Source: Dysidea avara
Lineage: Eukaryota; Porifera; Demospongiae; Dictyoceratida; Dysideidae
Direction: 5' to 3'
DNA: 64,000 nucleotides
Assembly: GCF_963678975.1 (NCBI RefSeq)
Contig: NC_089274.1
Location: 26,077,053-26,141,052, forward strand
Positions 39,777-53,065 of the stretch are shown piece by piece. The notes below the pieces were generated by a model that had not been told where the DNA came from, did not search any database, and saw only the letters and a program-made list of their open reading frames with translations. The position numbers and the translations under genes were made by a program. How positions within the stretch are numbered: position 1 is the stretch's first letter; every line of letters starts with the position of its first letter.

Positions 39777-40907
39777 ACAAGTTGCACACATAAGGTAATT
39801 AAAGTCATACAGATGATATGTATCGCATGCTGCAATTCTTAGCTAATCATGAATTGTATTTATATATTTTTAAGCATTTTTGTTGAATGAAAATGTAGCT
39901 CAACAAAGTGAAGCAATAGAGGTATAGTCACTGTAGAGCCATCTGTCCATTACCGAAGTATACAGCTAGCTATAACACTTATAGAAAAAAAAGCTGCATG
40001 TATGAACCATGCATGATAGTCATGAGTTCAGTTATGAGCCTAAAAATAAACTGCAATGTAAGGACCAAGTGTATTCAATATCCTGGCAGGTTATATAGCT
40101 AAGTGTGCCCATGAGTTGGTGCTGCAGGTGTAAGGAATAGTGTTATATTTGGTGACTGTTTTAATGGAGTATTTGACTGACTGCTCTATTAGAGTATTTT
40201 AAGGGAAGACTATTCAGTATACAAATACTGCTTTTCAGCAGTGCCCTGACAAACTATTACATAAATATATTGCATAAAAATGACTCGTTACTTGGTTACT
40301 CACTGTTTTGTTACATAAAAGAACGGAATCAGTGCAGTTTATAGCAGCATACTGTTCCCCGTCAGCAACTCCTTACTAGATTTTGTTTCTATGGATCTGT
40401 AACATCTAGTGTCCAAGGTAAAGATTGTTTCTATTAGGATAGAATTATTAATGCCAGTATGGTGATGAACTATTGGTGCTAGGGATCTGCTTTCCCTGGG
40501 GTTGGGGTAATGCTGAATAAGACATTGTCATGGTCATCATATATATCAAACATAGCTAAGAAAGCATCTAATTATAATACACTAAAATGTACAAGAGGCA
40601 CAAGCATGTCTCTTACCATATGCTAAGACCTCAAATGGAATTTGCAATGGCTGTTTTAACACTGATGTCAACACCCTTTTCTAACACTGATGTGGACAAA
40701 TTGCTGCAGTGTCAAGCAGCCAGATGTGGTCATTAGTGAATATAATAGATCTAGTTCCCTTCATATTATCAACCTGCACACTACAGAGACAAACAAGACA
40801 ATATCATTCCTCGCATTTTACTGATTCTACCCACATCATCAACAGCATCATACTGACTCAACAGTCATACTGATCAAGATCAATCATAGAATGAAATGAG
40901 TTACCAA
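39777..40907. other. DBB-B 3' UTR and intergenic sequence
   Basis: Follows the DBB-B stop. A canonical AATAAA lies at 40045-40050, about 270 bp downstream, and could end the transcript. Two CTATTAGAGTATTT-type motifs occur at 40160-40205. I see no further coding exon before the small minus-strand gene. Confidence 0.5.
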
Positions 40908-41212
40908 CTATAGCTGCTCACTAATAATTTGGCACAACCGAACCTGCAGCAGATCTTGTTTTTTTTCTTGGGCACTGGCCAGCAGTTCTGAATCTGACTG
41001 CCCAGTAATCATACTATAAATTGGCAGCGTAATTGGCTAATACACTCACACTTCTCGTATAAATACACTGAAATAAAAAAACATTTCAAAATATCGGTTT
41101 CAGGCGCCATGTTTGTCGCCCATCAATAACTATACACTACCCTGAATTTAGCTATACTCACGGCACGTGCGACCGATTGCCTGGCGTAATGGAGCAGTTG
41201 ATTCCTCGACAT
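40908..41212 (-). CDS. Small split ORF with mitochondrial-type N-terminus
   Basis: Tentative gene with exons 41162-41212, 41050-41067 and 40908-40997, joined by GTGAGT donors and CAG acceptors with introns of about 94 and 52 bp. The product would be 52 residues. The N-terminus MSRNQLLHYARQSVARA is basic, hydroxylated and free of acidic residues, the pattern of a mitochondrial presequence. The rest is polar and helical (LLASAQEKKQDLLQ). I do not recognise the family, and a further exon could replace the last eleven codons, since CTGCAG before GTTCGG could be a junction. It is divergent from DBB-C across 129 bp, which supports a real start region. Exon choice is by eye; the third exon is the least certain part. 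Confidence 0.4.
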
Positions 41213-41341
41213 TTCCTTCACTGTGTGAGTTACTTGTTGTCAATTGACGCAGCTCAGTTTTGTGTATCCCTTCATTCGTTGTAGCTAGACTATATATAGC
41301 TATGTAGCTGACTCGATCCACAAAGTAGAATATAATATTCG
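41213..41341. promoter_or_regulatory. Divergent promoter region, small ORF / DBB-C
   Basis: 129 bp separate the two divergent start codons. The interval would hold both 5' UTRs. A TATATATAG run lies near 41292. Depends on both first exons being right. Confidence 0.35.
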
Positions 41342-44300
41342 ATGCCATGGTATACGCCGGATGTCTCTGGTCCCATGATACGCAAGTTTCAGCCTCCTTG
41401 CAGGTCCCATACTCATCCGTACATGCATGTAAAGAATGAAATGCTCATACCCGGCAACTACAAGACTGAGTGTACATTCGTATGCGGTACGTCACTGCTC
41501 TCTACGTACTGCAGCAACTGTGCCGGCTGATCGACCATCAGTACATGAGTATTGCCAATAGTAAATAAGTTGCTACAGGTTTTGTCCTCTTAAGTATCAG
41601 TAAGCCAAGGGGTGGTCACCCAGCTAGCTAGCGGATACACTTGCAACCAGGCCCTTGATCAAGAACTTTGATCATTGAAATTTTGCCTTGGCTTGATATC
41701 ACCTAAAGAGCCTTGATTCTTGATTGTCAACCATATTAGCCTGTTATATTACTCATTTTGGCCTTTGAAGGTGGTTAATCACCACTTCTACAGATGTCTT
41801 GATCGTTTGACTATGATTCACTGCAAAAAGCCTAGCTCTTAATTGGTTGTGAATGTTTCAACAGATAGTATAGAATGACTTACCCCTTGAAGGATGGCTA
41901 TAGACTATCTACATAACTAAACTGTATTTGTTGGCCAGTCTGACTACCTATATGAATCAGTATGACATTTGCAGCTCTAAACACAATAGCTAGTCATGTC
42001 GGTTACACTTGAGTACAGGATAAATTATAGAGTAGACCTCCCACAGATTTGTGGCTGTTGTATAATTGACAAGTTTATATGTTGTGGTTGTATGCACCTT
42101 TGAAGGTCTTCAGTACAGGCACTTGTGCCACCTTATATAATTGTAAAAACAACCTCAAATAGTTTAGTGATGCTCAAATTCCTGAGAGATGCAGCCAAGT
42201 CTTAATTTAATACTAGGCCATGTCAACTTGATTACCAACCAACCCATTTTTTTCATAGAATGAAAATGAAGCACTGAAAACTCTGAGTACAACCATTGTA
42301 TTCTACCAATGCATTTAACTACTGCGAATATACTCAAAAACCTAGTTCAAAAACACTGGCTGCAAACAGTTATTCTAGTTGCTGTTTCATTAAGACCATG
42401 TGTCCTTACTTGTACAGTGAAACCTCGTTAATAGGGCCACCTATGGGACCCATGATAAGTGGCCCTATTACTGAGGTGGCCCTATTACTGAGGTGGCCCT
42501 ATTACCGAAAACCTTATTAATGCAGCCATAAAACAAAATGGGCTTATTATTGAGGTTTTCAACAAACCAGCAACTGTAACATCAGTATACAATTGATCTA
42601 ACTAAACACACTATGTAGAGTTTATCACAGAGAAAGGTAGGAGCATACGATGTACCAATTATTCCAGCAATACTTGAGACATATTGGCTGGAAAAGTATG
42701 AAGTATACTGCCAGAATAATGGGTACCGCTTTCAGTAGTTAAAATGTGCACTTAAGCACAGCAACTTTTGCAGTGATATCTTGACTGCCTGCTCAGCAGA
42801 TCTCTTTCCTGAGGGAACATTGTATTAGTTTTACCAGTTTGGTTCAGTGGTATGTGGCCACTGGCCTTTATAATGAGGTGGTCCTATTAACGAAACTTAA
42901 ATAAATGTAACATAATGGAAAATACTTTTGGACTTGCTGGACCTGGCCACTATAATGAGGTGGCCTCATTACTGAGGTGGCCACTAAGTGAGGTTTCACT
43001 GTATTTTGTAATTTTTGTACCTTTCCCCCTGATTTCTTTATTTATATGCCAACTTACTGACCCTATATTCTTGAGATTTTCTCTCGTGAAACAACTGATC
43101 TAGCCATTTTTCTAAACATCTTGTCTACCAACAGTTTTGTGGATTTGCCCAGTAGACACACACAAGAGTGACAACAAGCAAAAGTAGGAATTAGAATGTG
43201 GAGACAAAAAAGAATTTATTATAGCATCCTGTGTACACATGTCCATACGTAATTTGTATTAATGCATGGCATGAATTAATAGCTGACAAATTACTCTGTT
43301 GTAGGGCCACTTGGTTAGAAACGTCACCTCTCTGAAATGCATGACTAACTATTTGTTGAGAAATTTATATAGTATACAGCCACCTCCTAGTAAGGCCAAA
43401 ATTCTTGGTCCAGAAGGTGACTATATAGAATTAGAGTGAAATATACATACATAATTCTATGTGACATTAGTTTGTCAATTTTCTATATATATAGTTCATA
43501 TCAGTTTACCCTGTTCATCCCATAATGTGTTTTCTTGGAGAAGTTTATTCCAAGGATCATGTGGTATTGTCACTAAGAAATGTGACTTGTCCTTGTTGTG
43601 ACTAAATCACCATCCTATGGATTATGATTTTGTAATTTGTATCAATTATGGATAACAACATGTTTATGTACCTGCATTTTGTTTGCATACTTTGTATGTC
43701 AACAAAGGCAGTATGGCTATAATGTACTACAATCACAATTACTTAGTTATGTATGTGTGTTCTTATTTATATTTTAGTGTCGAGAAAAATATTTGATGAA
43801 GTTTGGTAGTCCATGTCTCACTCAGCCTCCCAAAGGATACACTGTGCGCTACACTTATCCTAATGGAAAGCATGAATCTGTTGGAGTGGAAGGTGTTAAA
43901 AGGGATGAATTGATTGTCTCCTCTTCTCCAAGTAATCTTTGGTATCTACATGTGTGCATCCATATCCTATAAACATTATTTATATACATGCACACAACAC
44001 TCCTATAGTACTTAAAGTATCAATGTGCCTGAACTTCCATATGCTAGATCTTACACATACTAGTTGTATGCCTATAATACGTAACTGTTTGTATATTGTT
44101 TGGTGTAGAGTATGACAGCTCCTGCAAAGTGACTGTGGAAGTTTGTACTTACCAAGGCTCAAAGAGTACTGTTGTGGCTAAGTTTAATATCGAGCTATTG
44201 TCTTTATCAGACTATCTATTTCAGAAGATCTTCTTTCCATCAAAGGATAAACGTGAGATTTTTTATTGTAAAATGTTTTATTGCTGGGCATGCTATATAA

Positions 44301-47300
44301 TGGTTTTCCATAGTGAGACTTTTAGTATTTAAGGTCATCTAATTTGTGAGTAAAATGTTTTCACATGATTTTACAAAGGTCACATGTTGAAAGCTCTATC
44401 ATTAATAGACTTTTAAAAGAAATAAATCATTGTAGTTTAGCCATCGTTTGCTGTAAAGTGTCCAGCGTCCTCTTAAGGGTTTTCCCAGACTATTTTTAGT
44501 ATGGACACAACTGTTGATTGCTAAATATTTTGTGTAAGGTTATTTAATTTTGTGTGATGCTACTAATAACCTTATATGGTATGTATATGTGTATGTAGTT
44601 GTAATAAGAGAAGCTTTCATGTGTGAGTACATACTTTCTATCTGGGAGAATTATTGGTAAACACGATTTGTGGTTTACTAGCTACCTCTTTTTAAAACAC
44701 CATATATGGTAAATCATTTTGATTTTGATAGCAAGTCAGTGGCACTGGATTTTCCAGTCCCTTATTCTAACACGTGTGGGAAAATGGGAAAATTTGAGTA
44801 GATACCTCTGTGTGCCCTGTTAAGGTGGATAATTGTAAACTAATACTCATCATGTTGTTGTAACTCTGTTATCAAACCATGAATGGCCACCAGCATTTTT
44901 AATACACGCATAATTGTAACTGGACAACAGACTGGAAAACTCTGATAACAGTTGTATATCTTTCAGAATCTGACAAGCCTAGCCTTGCAGGCTTACACTA
45001 GCAAGATTTAGAGTAGACATATTATGGTTATCAGTATCATAACAAGTAAATTTCTCATGTAGCTCAAGATTGCCTTGTAGTGATGTCACTACCTAGTACA
45101 GTGTATATATGTAATATACAATGCAAGTAAAATTATAATATAACATTAAAGTGTTTGTGACTACTAGCACATGACTCTAACATACATTATCACCTGTAAC
45201 CACCAAGCCATAAGTATGGCTTTTGTCAAACCACATGTGGTACTTACTTGCACTAAACAAACAGGATGATCATATAGGGTAAACCCGTTGTACATATGGA
45301 GGGTAAAACTGTAGATTTTCATTGTTCATTAGAAACTAATCCAGAAATTCAAATTCATATTATTGTTCTTGGTGTTCTCTCGTATGTGAGAGAAAAGTGT
45401 TTCCTACATATCATGTGAAATGATTTGATACTGTGTTCCATGTAGTAAGGCTATGTAGCTGCCACCTTTGGCTAACTATCTAACTATTTACCTTGACAAC
45501 AATAAGGGAAAAGTTTTTTACATTCACACTTGGCCAATCTATGTAGCTAGGTACGTACATACATGGTTATTGTTTGTCATTTTCACTGATAGAATTTTCT
45601 GAAGTTGTGGATCCTAAAATAGCATCTAGCCTTCTCGCAATGTTTCTGGCATTTTACTGCAACCTTGACAAGGATGTGAACAAAGAGCAGCAAATTGACG
45701 GGATCCTGCAAACGTTAATAAGCCAGTCTAAGGATCACAAAGGAAATCTAGCTTCAATCACTACAGGTATATATATGTTTTGTATACAGACATACAACGA
45801 ACAACTCTCCAAATACATAAGTAATGGATACAATGCTGATGTTTGGTTGCATACAGGCACAACAGTTGATGTATTGCTTGCAAACTCAGTCTGTACAAGC
45901 TATTATAAAGTAACATTATAAAGCTATCACTACTAAAGCATATATCAAATTCTAGGCTTGATAAGATGTACATTTAGGGTCAATTGTATAGAAGCTAAAA
46001 AGCAACTCTACATTTCCTTGGTTAGATCACAAATAATGTAATGTTAATAAATATGGAGACCTCAGTTAATTAGAGATATAACCACCCTGGAACGTGTGCA
46101 GCGTAGAACTACTAAATTCACATTGAATGACTACATCTCATCTTATAAATCAAGGATACAACAACTAAATTTATTACCACTAATGTGTACATCTATGAAC
46201 TGAATGATTTAATGTTTCTGATCAAATCCTTGAACACACCAACAGACAACTTTGACATCAGAAATTATATCTCTTTCAACACCAACAGCACTAGACCTGG
46301 AAGCCACTTGAAACTATACGCCACCCTAGGACAGTATCCATCACTCATCATCATTTCTATTTCAATCGAATTGTAAGACTTTGGAATCATCTACCTGTTA
46401 TAAACTTATTTATGTCATCAAACAAAGACTTACAAAACATCTATGGGACCATTTTACAGTTAACTTCAACTCTGATCAATCCTGTTAATTTCATCCTTAT
46501 GTTCATGCCATCGATGCTCAAGACAACCAGTCTCCACCAATTTTCTCTCCCTTTAATTACTGACACTGATCTGCAAATTAGTAATAAGTACATAGTTACT
46601 CTACATAGTTAGTAACAAGTAACTGTAATGTAGTTAATCAATGTATAGCTGTACATTTCTGGCTGTGGGCACAGGTTGCCCACAGGCCTTTGATGCAGGC
46701 TCTCTCCTGCGTCAAAAAGCATTATAAATGAATAAATTAATATACATTATTTTCTGTTTACATGAGTTTGAGGTGGTTTACTTGTTCTTCTATTTTAGCA
46801 TCTTATGGGACTCAAGAAAACATAATTCATTTTGCACTGCGTAACAGGCTGAATAAGACTGCATGTTACTTAATCCGAAATTTAAGAGGCTATGACCACT
46901 TGTATCTAGAGCAGGATAAAAACTGTAAGACTCCACTTGATTTAGCCAAGGAGGCTGGATATCATGACCTTGCTGAGGACATAACAGAAAAGGCTGCCGT
47001 TGAAGTCAAGGATTTTCCTGGAGGCAAAGTAAATAATTATATGGTTTATGTGGTCAAGTGTACAAGTGAGTACTGCATAGAAAAGAGTGGGTATATTGTG
47101 TATGTGTTACTATGTAGCTAGTGCATGCATAAATGATAATTTGCTGGACTAATTTTGCTGGAACAGCTGGTACAGACTAGTCTAACCACTAGCAGTTGTC
47201 TAATTGCTTTCTAAAAGTGTTCTCATAGAGTACCTCCATTGGGCTTACCACCTTACCTCATTTATAGTCTACCTATCACCTGTTGTAATAATACTAAATT

Positions 47301-50300
47301 TTCCCAATATTTGGGTGGAATTATACTTTACTAACACAATAGCAGCCAATATAAGACTGCCGTCATGATGAGAATTTGGTAAGTGCAGCTTTATCTTTAA
47401 CCAATGTTTTCTATGTGCAATATATAAAAAAGTCTACGTGATTTTGTTATAATCGTATTTATTACAACACAATGTACATTGTATTTCCATTATGTAATTA
47501 TCTTTTCTATCACAGAGGCCACTTGGTAAGACCAACAGCAATCTCTATGTTGCTGTTCCTTCAACACCAGCTGATGACTATGTCTTCCAGTCATGTAAAC
47601 CTATATCTAAGGCAATCGTTCGTGAAAGGTTCAAACATCCACGAATTACAGAATTGTTGGAGGTACATTTGTCTGTATGTGTGCATGCGTGTGTACGTGT
47701 GTGGGTGCATTAAAATGTGTCTGTTAGCAAAATGCTCTTTTAGTGAACCTCATAATTACATTTTTTTAAAAAAGCACTGACTGATTTAAATTATTGAAGG
47801 TAAAAAACATTAGGGATGTTGTTAAGCACTCTTAGTTTATTGTGTTCAATTCACTACTGTCTGCTTTATGTAAACTTGTTTTCATTGGCTAGCAAGACAG
47901 CAACCTGTAATCATAGATAATAGAGTACAAAAAAGAGATAGGGAACGAAATAATGTGACATCACAAAACACATACATTTCTATTGGAATTCCGTGTATTA
48001 TGTCACGAACATACTCGTCACGCTTGCTGCGCTTGTATCAAAGAGTAACAAATTGTTGTAAAGACAGAATTTTGTAACCAATGATTGTGAAACTTCGCTA
48101 CAATGAACTCAAGCAAGTAATTGAAGGAATTAGGATGGTACCAACTCTCAAGGAAGTTATACACAAAATAAAATTGAAAGGAGAAAAACAGCCAATAACT
48201 TTCAAACCCCATAACTTTCTTTGCAAATATAGGCTATACTTTTAACTGTGATTACCATTTAACAGAAAACAGAGGAACAGTTGCTCAAAGAAATGGCAAA
48301 TTATCTTCCAAAAGTTTAAACCCCCTAGCAGTGCTACGCAAAGGTAAAAGACTGTGTTAGTGAAATGCCTAGCTTACCACAAGACTCGAAAGTGGAACTA
48401 GCTATACAACAAGTGGCATGGACGAGGCATGAAGGTATGAGATTTTGGCAAGAGAATTCAAACCGTAGATTTTGTAACAAAGTGTATCGCATTAACTGTG
48501 GCTGTTACATGCTGTTGTACCTTTGCTCATAGTACTCACAAAGGCCTTTGCACTTGTTGTGGTCTGTTGGATTACTATTTACACTGCTTAGAGCACTAAT
48601 TCCCATACTTGAGCACAGAATTGTCTTGTCCTTTTCAAGTCACGTGTAATGGAAATCAAACCGGAAATCACTTGCGTTTCCTATCCTTTTAAGTACTCTA
48701 TTATCTATGTTGTAATAATGGCATTTCAAACTGAGTCATCAGCTGGATTTCACATTGTTTTATATTACAGCTGTGTATACAAATACCTTTGCATATGTGT
48801 ATGTACGTGTATGTCTGTCACTTCACTTACTATGATCACTCATAGGTTGGTGATTCAGTTGACATTATTGATGGTCCCACAAATGGTTACTACTATGTTT
48901 GCTTCAAGGGTTGTTACTGCTATATGCCTGAGGTGATACTGTTGAAGGTATGCTCTAAATTGTTTGGAACAACTCCACAAACATTAACAAATAATATTTT
49001 TTTGCATTTTTCATGAGCTCAGCAGCAAAATTGTGGTTCATAATGGGGAACATATTATTTTGCCATGCAATTGTATGTCATATGTCTGAAGCCTTTCTTT
49101 AGTTTGGTGCAGTGTTAAATGACACACTGTCATGTGTCTTGATGCTGTATAGTGCACGTTGTGGTTGGTATCTATGTTTTTTCACTTATCAAAGTTGTTT
49201 AACTGAGGATTGGTCAAAGTTTCCTGTTGCACTGTATGCACTACAACATTTATTCTTCACAATTTATAGTACAGTTCTTGTAATAAAAGAGGCGCATATT
49301 TTTCAATTGGGAATTTACTGCTGCCTTAGTTACTACCACCACAGGCTGCTGCTTATACTCCTTCCTTAAATGGAAATAGTTTTGGAGTACAGTTAACAGT
49401 TAAGTGAATGATGAGGTCTAGTATTTAGGCACCTTCCAATTACACTGGCATAATATTGGACATAATAGTGTCTGGCATAGTGCTAGTATAATGGGCGAAA
49501 CAATTGTGTCATACTGTAAATTCTTGTCAGTGAAATGCATGTCATGGACAAAAGATTGATATACTCTAATAAAACAGTCAGTAACTCTCTAATAGATCAG
49601 TCACTATTTGACAAATCTGTTTTATTAGATTAAATGCATCTTTAAAATTGCCAGATAAATACATTTTCCTTTGACAGCTATTCAGAAAATTCATTTGTAA
49701 TTGGTACAAAAATATTGAGCATATCAGGTAGAATTTTTGTGTTCTATATCTTAATAGGTAACATCTTATAATATTAACCAGCTTACATGTAATATATAGC
49801 TACTATGCTCATTGCAAGGGGAGAATGGTTGCATGAGTATGTGGGAATGTGCACAGATCATGATTGTCTTTACTAAAGCATGCATGTAATGTGTTTCCAC
49901 ATACTGTGCATATTGCTCGTATAAAATGTAGTATGGCGATAACAGCACTTACAGCAATATAATTCAGTGGTGTACCTAGGAATGGGCCTAGGTGAGCCTG
50001 TGCCCTACCTGGTGCCCTACCAAATAGAGCGGTCAATCATTCTAATAAAGCAGTAACTCTGTTCAGAGCAGTGTAGCAAACTATGTAGTTATAAATAAGT
50101 TCTTTATCAGTGATATAATATAGTTGGTGGAGGGCTGCCATTGCAAACAGGCAGTTACCTTTTTTTTTTCCTTGGCCCTACCAAACCTCAGAGTTATGAG
50201 TACAATTAAACACATTAGATCCATTGCAGGTGGACACAACCATCCAGAATGATACTGTACATAATTATGAAGACATTGACTATACCCAGCTACAACGCGA

Positions 50301-51556
50301 TCAAGTTAGTAATATTATTGAGATGTGTAGTTATTGAATGATGCTGTCATATGTTTTAGACGGTCGGTGAAGACTTATACACAAGTGTAACTGCAGAGCA
50401 AGTTCAGACCAATATTACCACACCAGCTAGTCCCACTGCAGCAAGTATAGCAGAACGACAGCCAATGGCCCCTCCTAGAGAAAAGAAGAAGAAGTCTGCT
50501 ACTACGCCAAGATCTTCCAGCACAAGCAGTGCAAGTACAGCCAGCACAAGCAGTGCAAGCACAGCACAGCTGAGCACAAAAAAAAATGAAAAGTCTGTCT
50601 CGCATCCAAAACGACCTCCTCTTCCATCATTTTCAATTCCATCCCGTCAAAAATCTCAAAGTCTTCGAACACCTCCACGCAAGTCTAAGTCAGTTTCACA
50701 TGTAGAGGCAATTTATGATACTCCTATTATAAAATCACCACCTCTTTCTATAAGCCAGGTAGATGAGCCTGAGGAATGCTATGTGGAACCATTTATCCCT
50801 CCGAGTACCAGTGGTCCTGAATCTGATACTAAGGAAAAGCCTGTCACAGATAGTTCTGCAGCAAATACCAACTCTCCCACAACTGAGAAAAGCAAAAGTA
50901 CTAAAGAAAAGCCTATCACAAATAGTACTACTGCAAGCGACAGCAGTGCCACAACTGAGAAGAACAAGACCTCTTTGGAAAAAACCCTCACTAACAACAG
51001 CACAACAAGCAGCAGCTCTCTCACAAATGAGAAAACTTCTGAGGAGAAAGCTGTCACAAATAATGTTGCTGCTGCGACTGAGAAGAAAAATGCTCCTGTT
51101 AAAAACAAGGTGACTAATTTGAATGAAACCAAAAGTGAAGAGACTAAAAGTACACAAAATTCAAGTCCTGCTCGCATTTCATCTGTTGATGTAGCACCTC
51201 CAAGCCATAACACTGAAGCCATTGATAATATCTCACAACAGACGACAACAAATGGTGGGACAAATTCTACTTCCACTGCTAGATCTGTATCAGCAGCAAA
51301 GAAATTTTTTGAAGCTAAGTCACCACCTCCTGGTAGCAAGCCAACTGCTCCCAAGAAGCCAGTTTTACACAAGAAGCTAGCTACTACTAGTGCTACTACT
51401 AGTACTACTACTAGTACTACTAATGCTGCAGGGACCACTGCTAACTCCCAACTAGCTAATAACAGCTCCAACACTGAATGCCAAGATGGTACTAATGACT
51501 CTCAGTCAGCTTCAAACAAAGAAAAAACACCTGAGAAGGACCAAGGAAAGGAGTAA
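41342..51556 (+). CDS. DBB-C: DBB/ankyrin/SH3 adaptor, S/T-rich tail
   Basis: Predicted adaptor of up to 786 residues. Exons: 41342-41479, 43778-43931, 44109-44252, 45593-45766, 46799-47028, 47516-47662, 48846-48947, 50230-50304, 50360-51556. Exons 2 and 3 are 154 and 144 nt, identical in length and phase to those of DBB-A. Residues about 47-205 are the DBB domain (SSCKVTVEV, LSDYLFQKI). Residues about 205-270 are ankyrin-like (TQENIIHFALRNR, KTPLDLAKEAGYHDL). A divergent SH3 spans about 316-363 (VGDSVDII, GYYYVCF, CYMPEVILL). Tyrosine motifs include YEDIDYTQL, YDTP at 507 and YVEP at 529. The tail has four degenerate TEKxK...EKxxTNS blocks, then PPPGSKPTAPKKP. Exon 1 is the weakest part: it uses a GTATGC donor and its ending LIPGNYKTECTF resembles DBB-A; a strong overlapping GTACGT donor would break frame. 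Intron 1 holds a pogo-like MITE and intron 4 a decayed LINE. Confidence 0.8.
42415..43001. mobile_element. pogo/Tigger-like element, TA TSD
   Basis: CAGTGAAACCTC at 42415 is matched by inverted GAGGTTTCACTG ending at 43001, with TA on both sides. The 587-bp element carries tandem GGTGGCCCTATTACTGA units near each end. No transposase frame remains. It lies in DBB-C intron 1. Confidence 0.85.
46045..46740 (+). pseudogene. Decayed non-LTR retrotransposon 3' end
   Basis: Broken frames read LERVQRRTTKFTLNDY, SRIQQLNLLPL and YELNDLMFLIKSL in order, followed by DNFDIRNYISFNT. This is the usual tail of jockey/CR1-type reverse transcriptase proteins. The 3' UTR ends in a GAATAAATTAAT-type tail. Frameshifts and stops are present, and the catalytic core is absent, so it is 5'-truncated and dead. 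It lies in DBB-C intron 4. Confidence 0.8.
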
Positions 51557-52661
51557 TCAGTTACTTTGTGTATCTAATTTCTATGTTTCTTTTCAAGTGT
51601 GTGCCTTAACGTGTTATAAAATGTGTTGTTTTAGCTACATGCATCAGAGAATGTTTTACTATGTTACAGTCATGTATATTACTAACATGCAAGTTAAGGA
51701 GACTATTATGTATAAATACTTGTTTCCTACTGTATGTAACAATATTTGTTGATTTTTTATGCATATCATGTACAGGGTTAGCATTTGAATAATGTGGTAC
51801 GATAGCATCTGCTCTATCTGATTAAATGGTTACTGATCCAAGGTGTATTAATAACATCCTTGGATCGAGATTTCAGCTCAGCAAAGTATGCATATTGCAC
51901 AAAAGCTTATCTTAACATAGGAAGGTACAATACTGGACTGGTGTTTTTTTTGTCTTTAGTTTCATCTTTTACATTCCAGGGCACAGGGTTGTGTTTGTTG
52001 CTGTATTTGTTAAAACTTATCCCTCAGAAATGTCTACTTGATATATACATCCTCCACCAAAGCATCTATTGCAGACTAATTGCACATATAGCATGCTCTG
52101 TTAGTTGAATGATAGTAAATAGTGCCTGTGTTGATCCCCAAATGTTAGCAGTATTGAAGAGAGATATTCTGGATCAACTGCTAGATTTGCACAAAGACAC
52201 TAAAATTTTTCAGGAGATTAGATGTTGAAATGATATATCAGTACCTGCAATTACACCTGTACAACAGATAATCATACCAAGTAGTGAGTTGTAATATTAC
52301 ATATGCGTGTGTTGTACCATTCCCCTACAAAATAGAATGGTTTGGTAGAGAAGGCACCAAGGAGGCATTTCTACATAATTTAAATATGGCAAAAAAAACT
52401 AATATATTGCTAATACCATAACTAATCCAATAATCTTGGGACATATCACGCTCACATTCAAGCAGTTTTGACTAGAGCAAGTGTTGAATAGCCAATGTGC
52501 CTAATAAAATGCAATCTAAAAAAAACACCAGTTCAGTAGTCCATTCTAGTGGTCCAGTCCTGTGTTTGTACCTTCCCTGTTAACATGTAACCAAGAGCAC
52601 TGATTTAAAAGAGTGTGTAAACAGTGGAATGGACTACTGGGCTGGTGGAATGATCCAAATA

Positions 52662-53065
52662 AGTACAACTCCCCTTAAATAAGCAAATAAATTATATAGG
52701 ATTCCCTTTGAAGTCAGCTCTTTTAGCATAGTTCATTTATCGTCAACTTTACCAGTTAGGCACTGGAGGGTGAACACAGAAGCCAGAGCCTGTATGAGGT
52801 GTTTACCACTAACCTAGGAGCCTAAGCAAGTACCCTAAAGTGAAATGGGACTATCTTGTAAGCATTTACAATGAACCTTTTCCACAATTATGTCAGAAAA
52901 CAGCCAAAGTTTCATTGTGGCAGTGCCACATTGCACACTGAACTAAAAGACAAGTTAGTCATAAGTCATACAAGTGCTGTGTGGTAAGGATAAGTGTGCT
53001 AAATGAGCTGACTTCAAGGGGAATCTTATTTAATTTTGCTTACTAAAGGGGGAGGAGTTGGATCT
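52662..53065. mobile_element. Inverted-repeat element with shared centre
   Basis: AACTCCCCTTAAATAAGCAA and GATTCCCTTTGAAGTCAGCT on the left (about 52662-52722) pair with inverted copies at about 53001-53065. The centre (52745-52850) matches the dispersed repeat at 22965-23085. Boundaries are approximate. Confidence 0.6.

Noticed and set aside
43305-43437. 44-codon frame after a plausible acceptor in DBB-C intron 1
   Set aside because: Its phase fits neither exon 1 nor exon 2 of DBB-C without a stop; likely transposon-derived.
50735-51474. Antisense frames of 140 and 231 codons opposite DBB-C
   Set aside because: Shadows of the low-complexity Ser/Thr/Lys-rich exon; hydrophobic composition follows from the complement.
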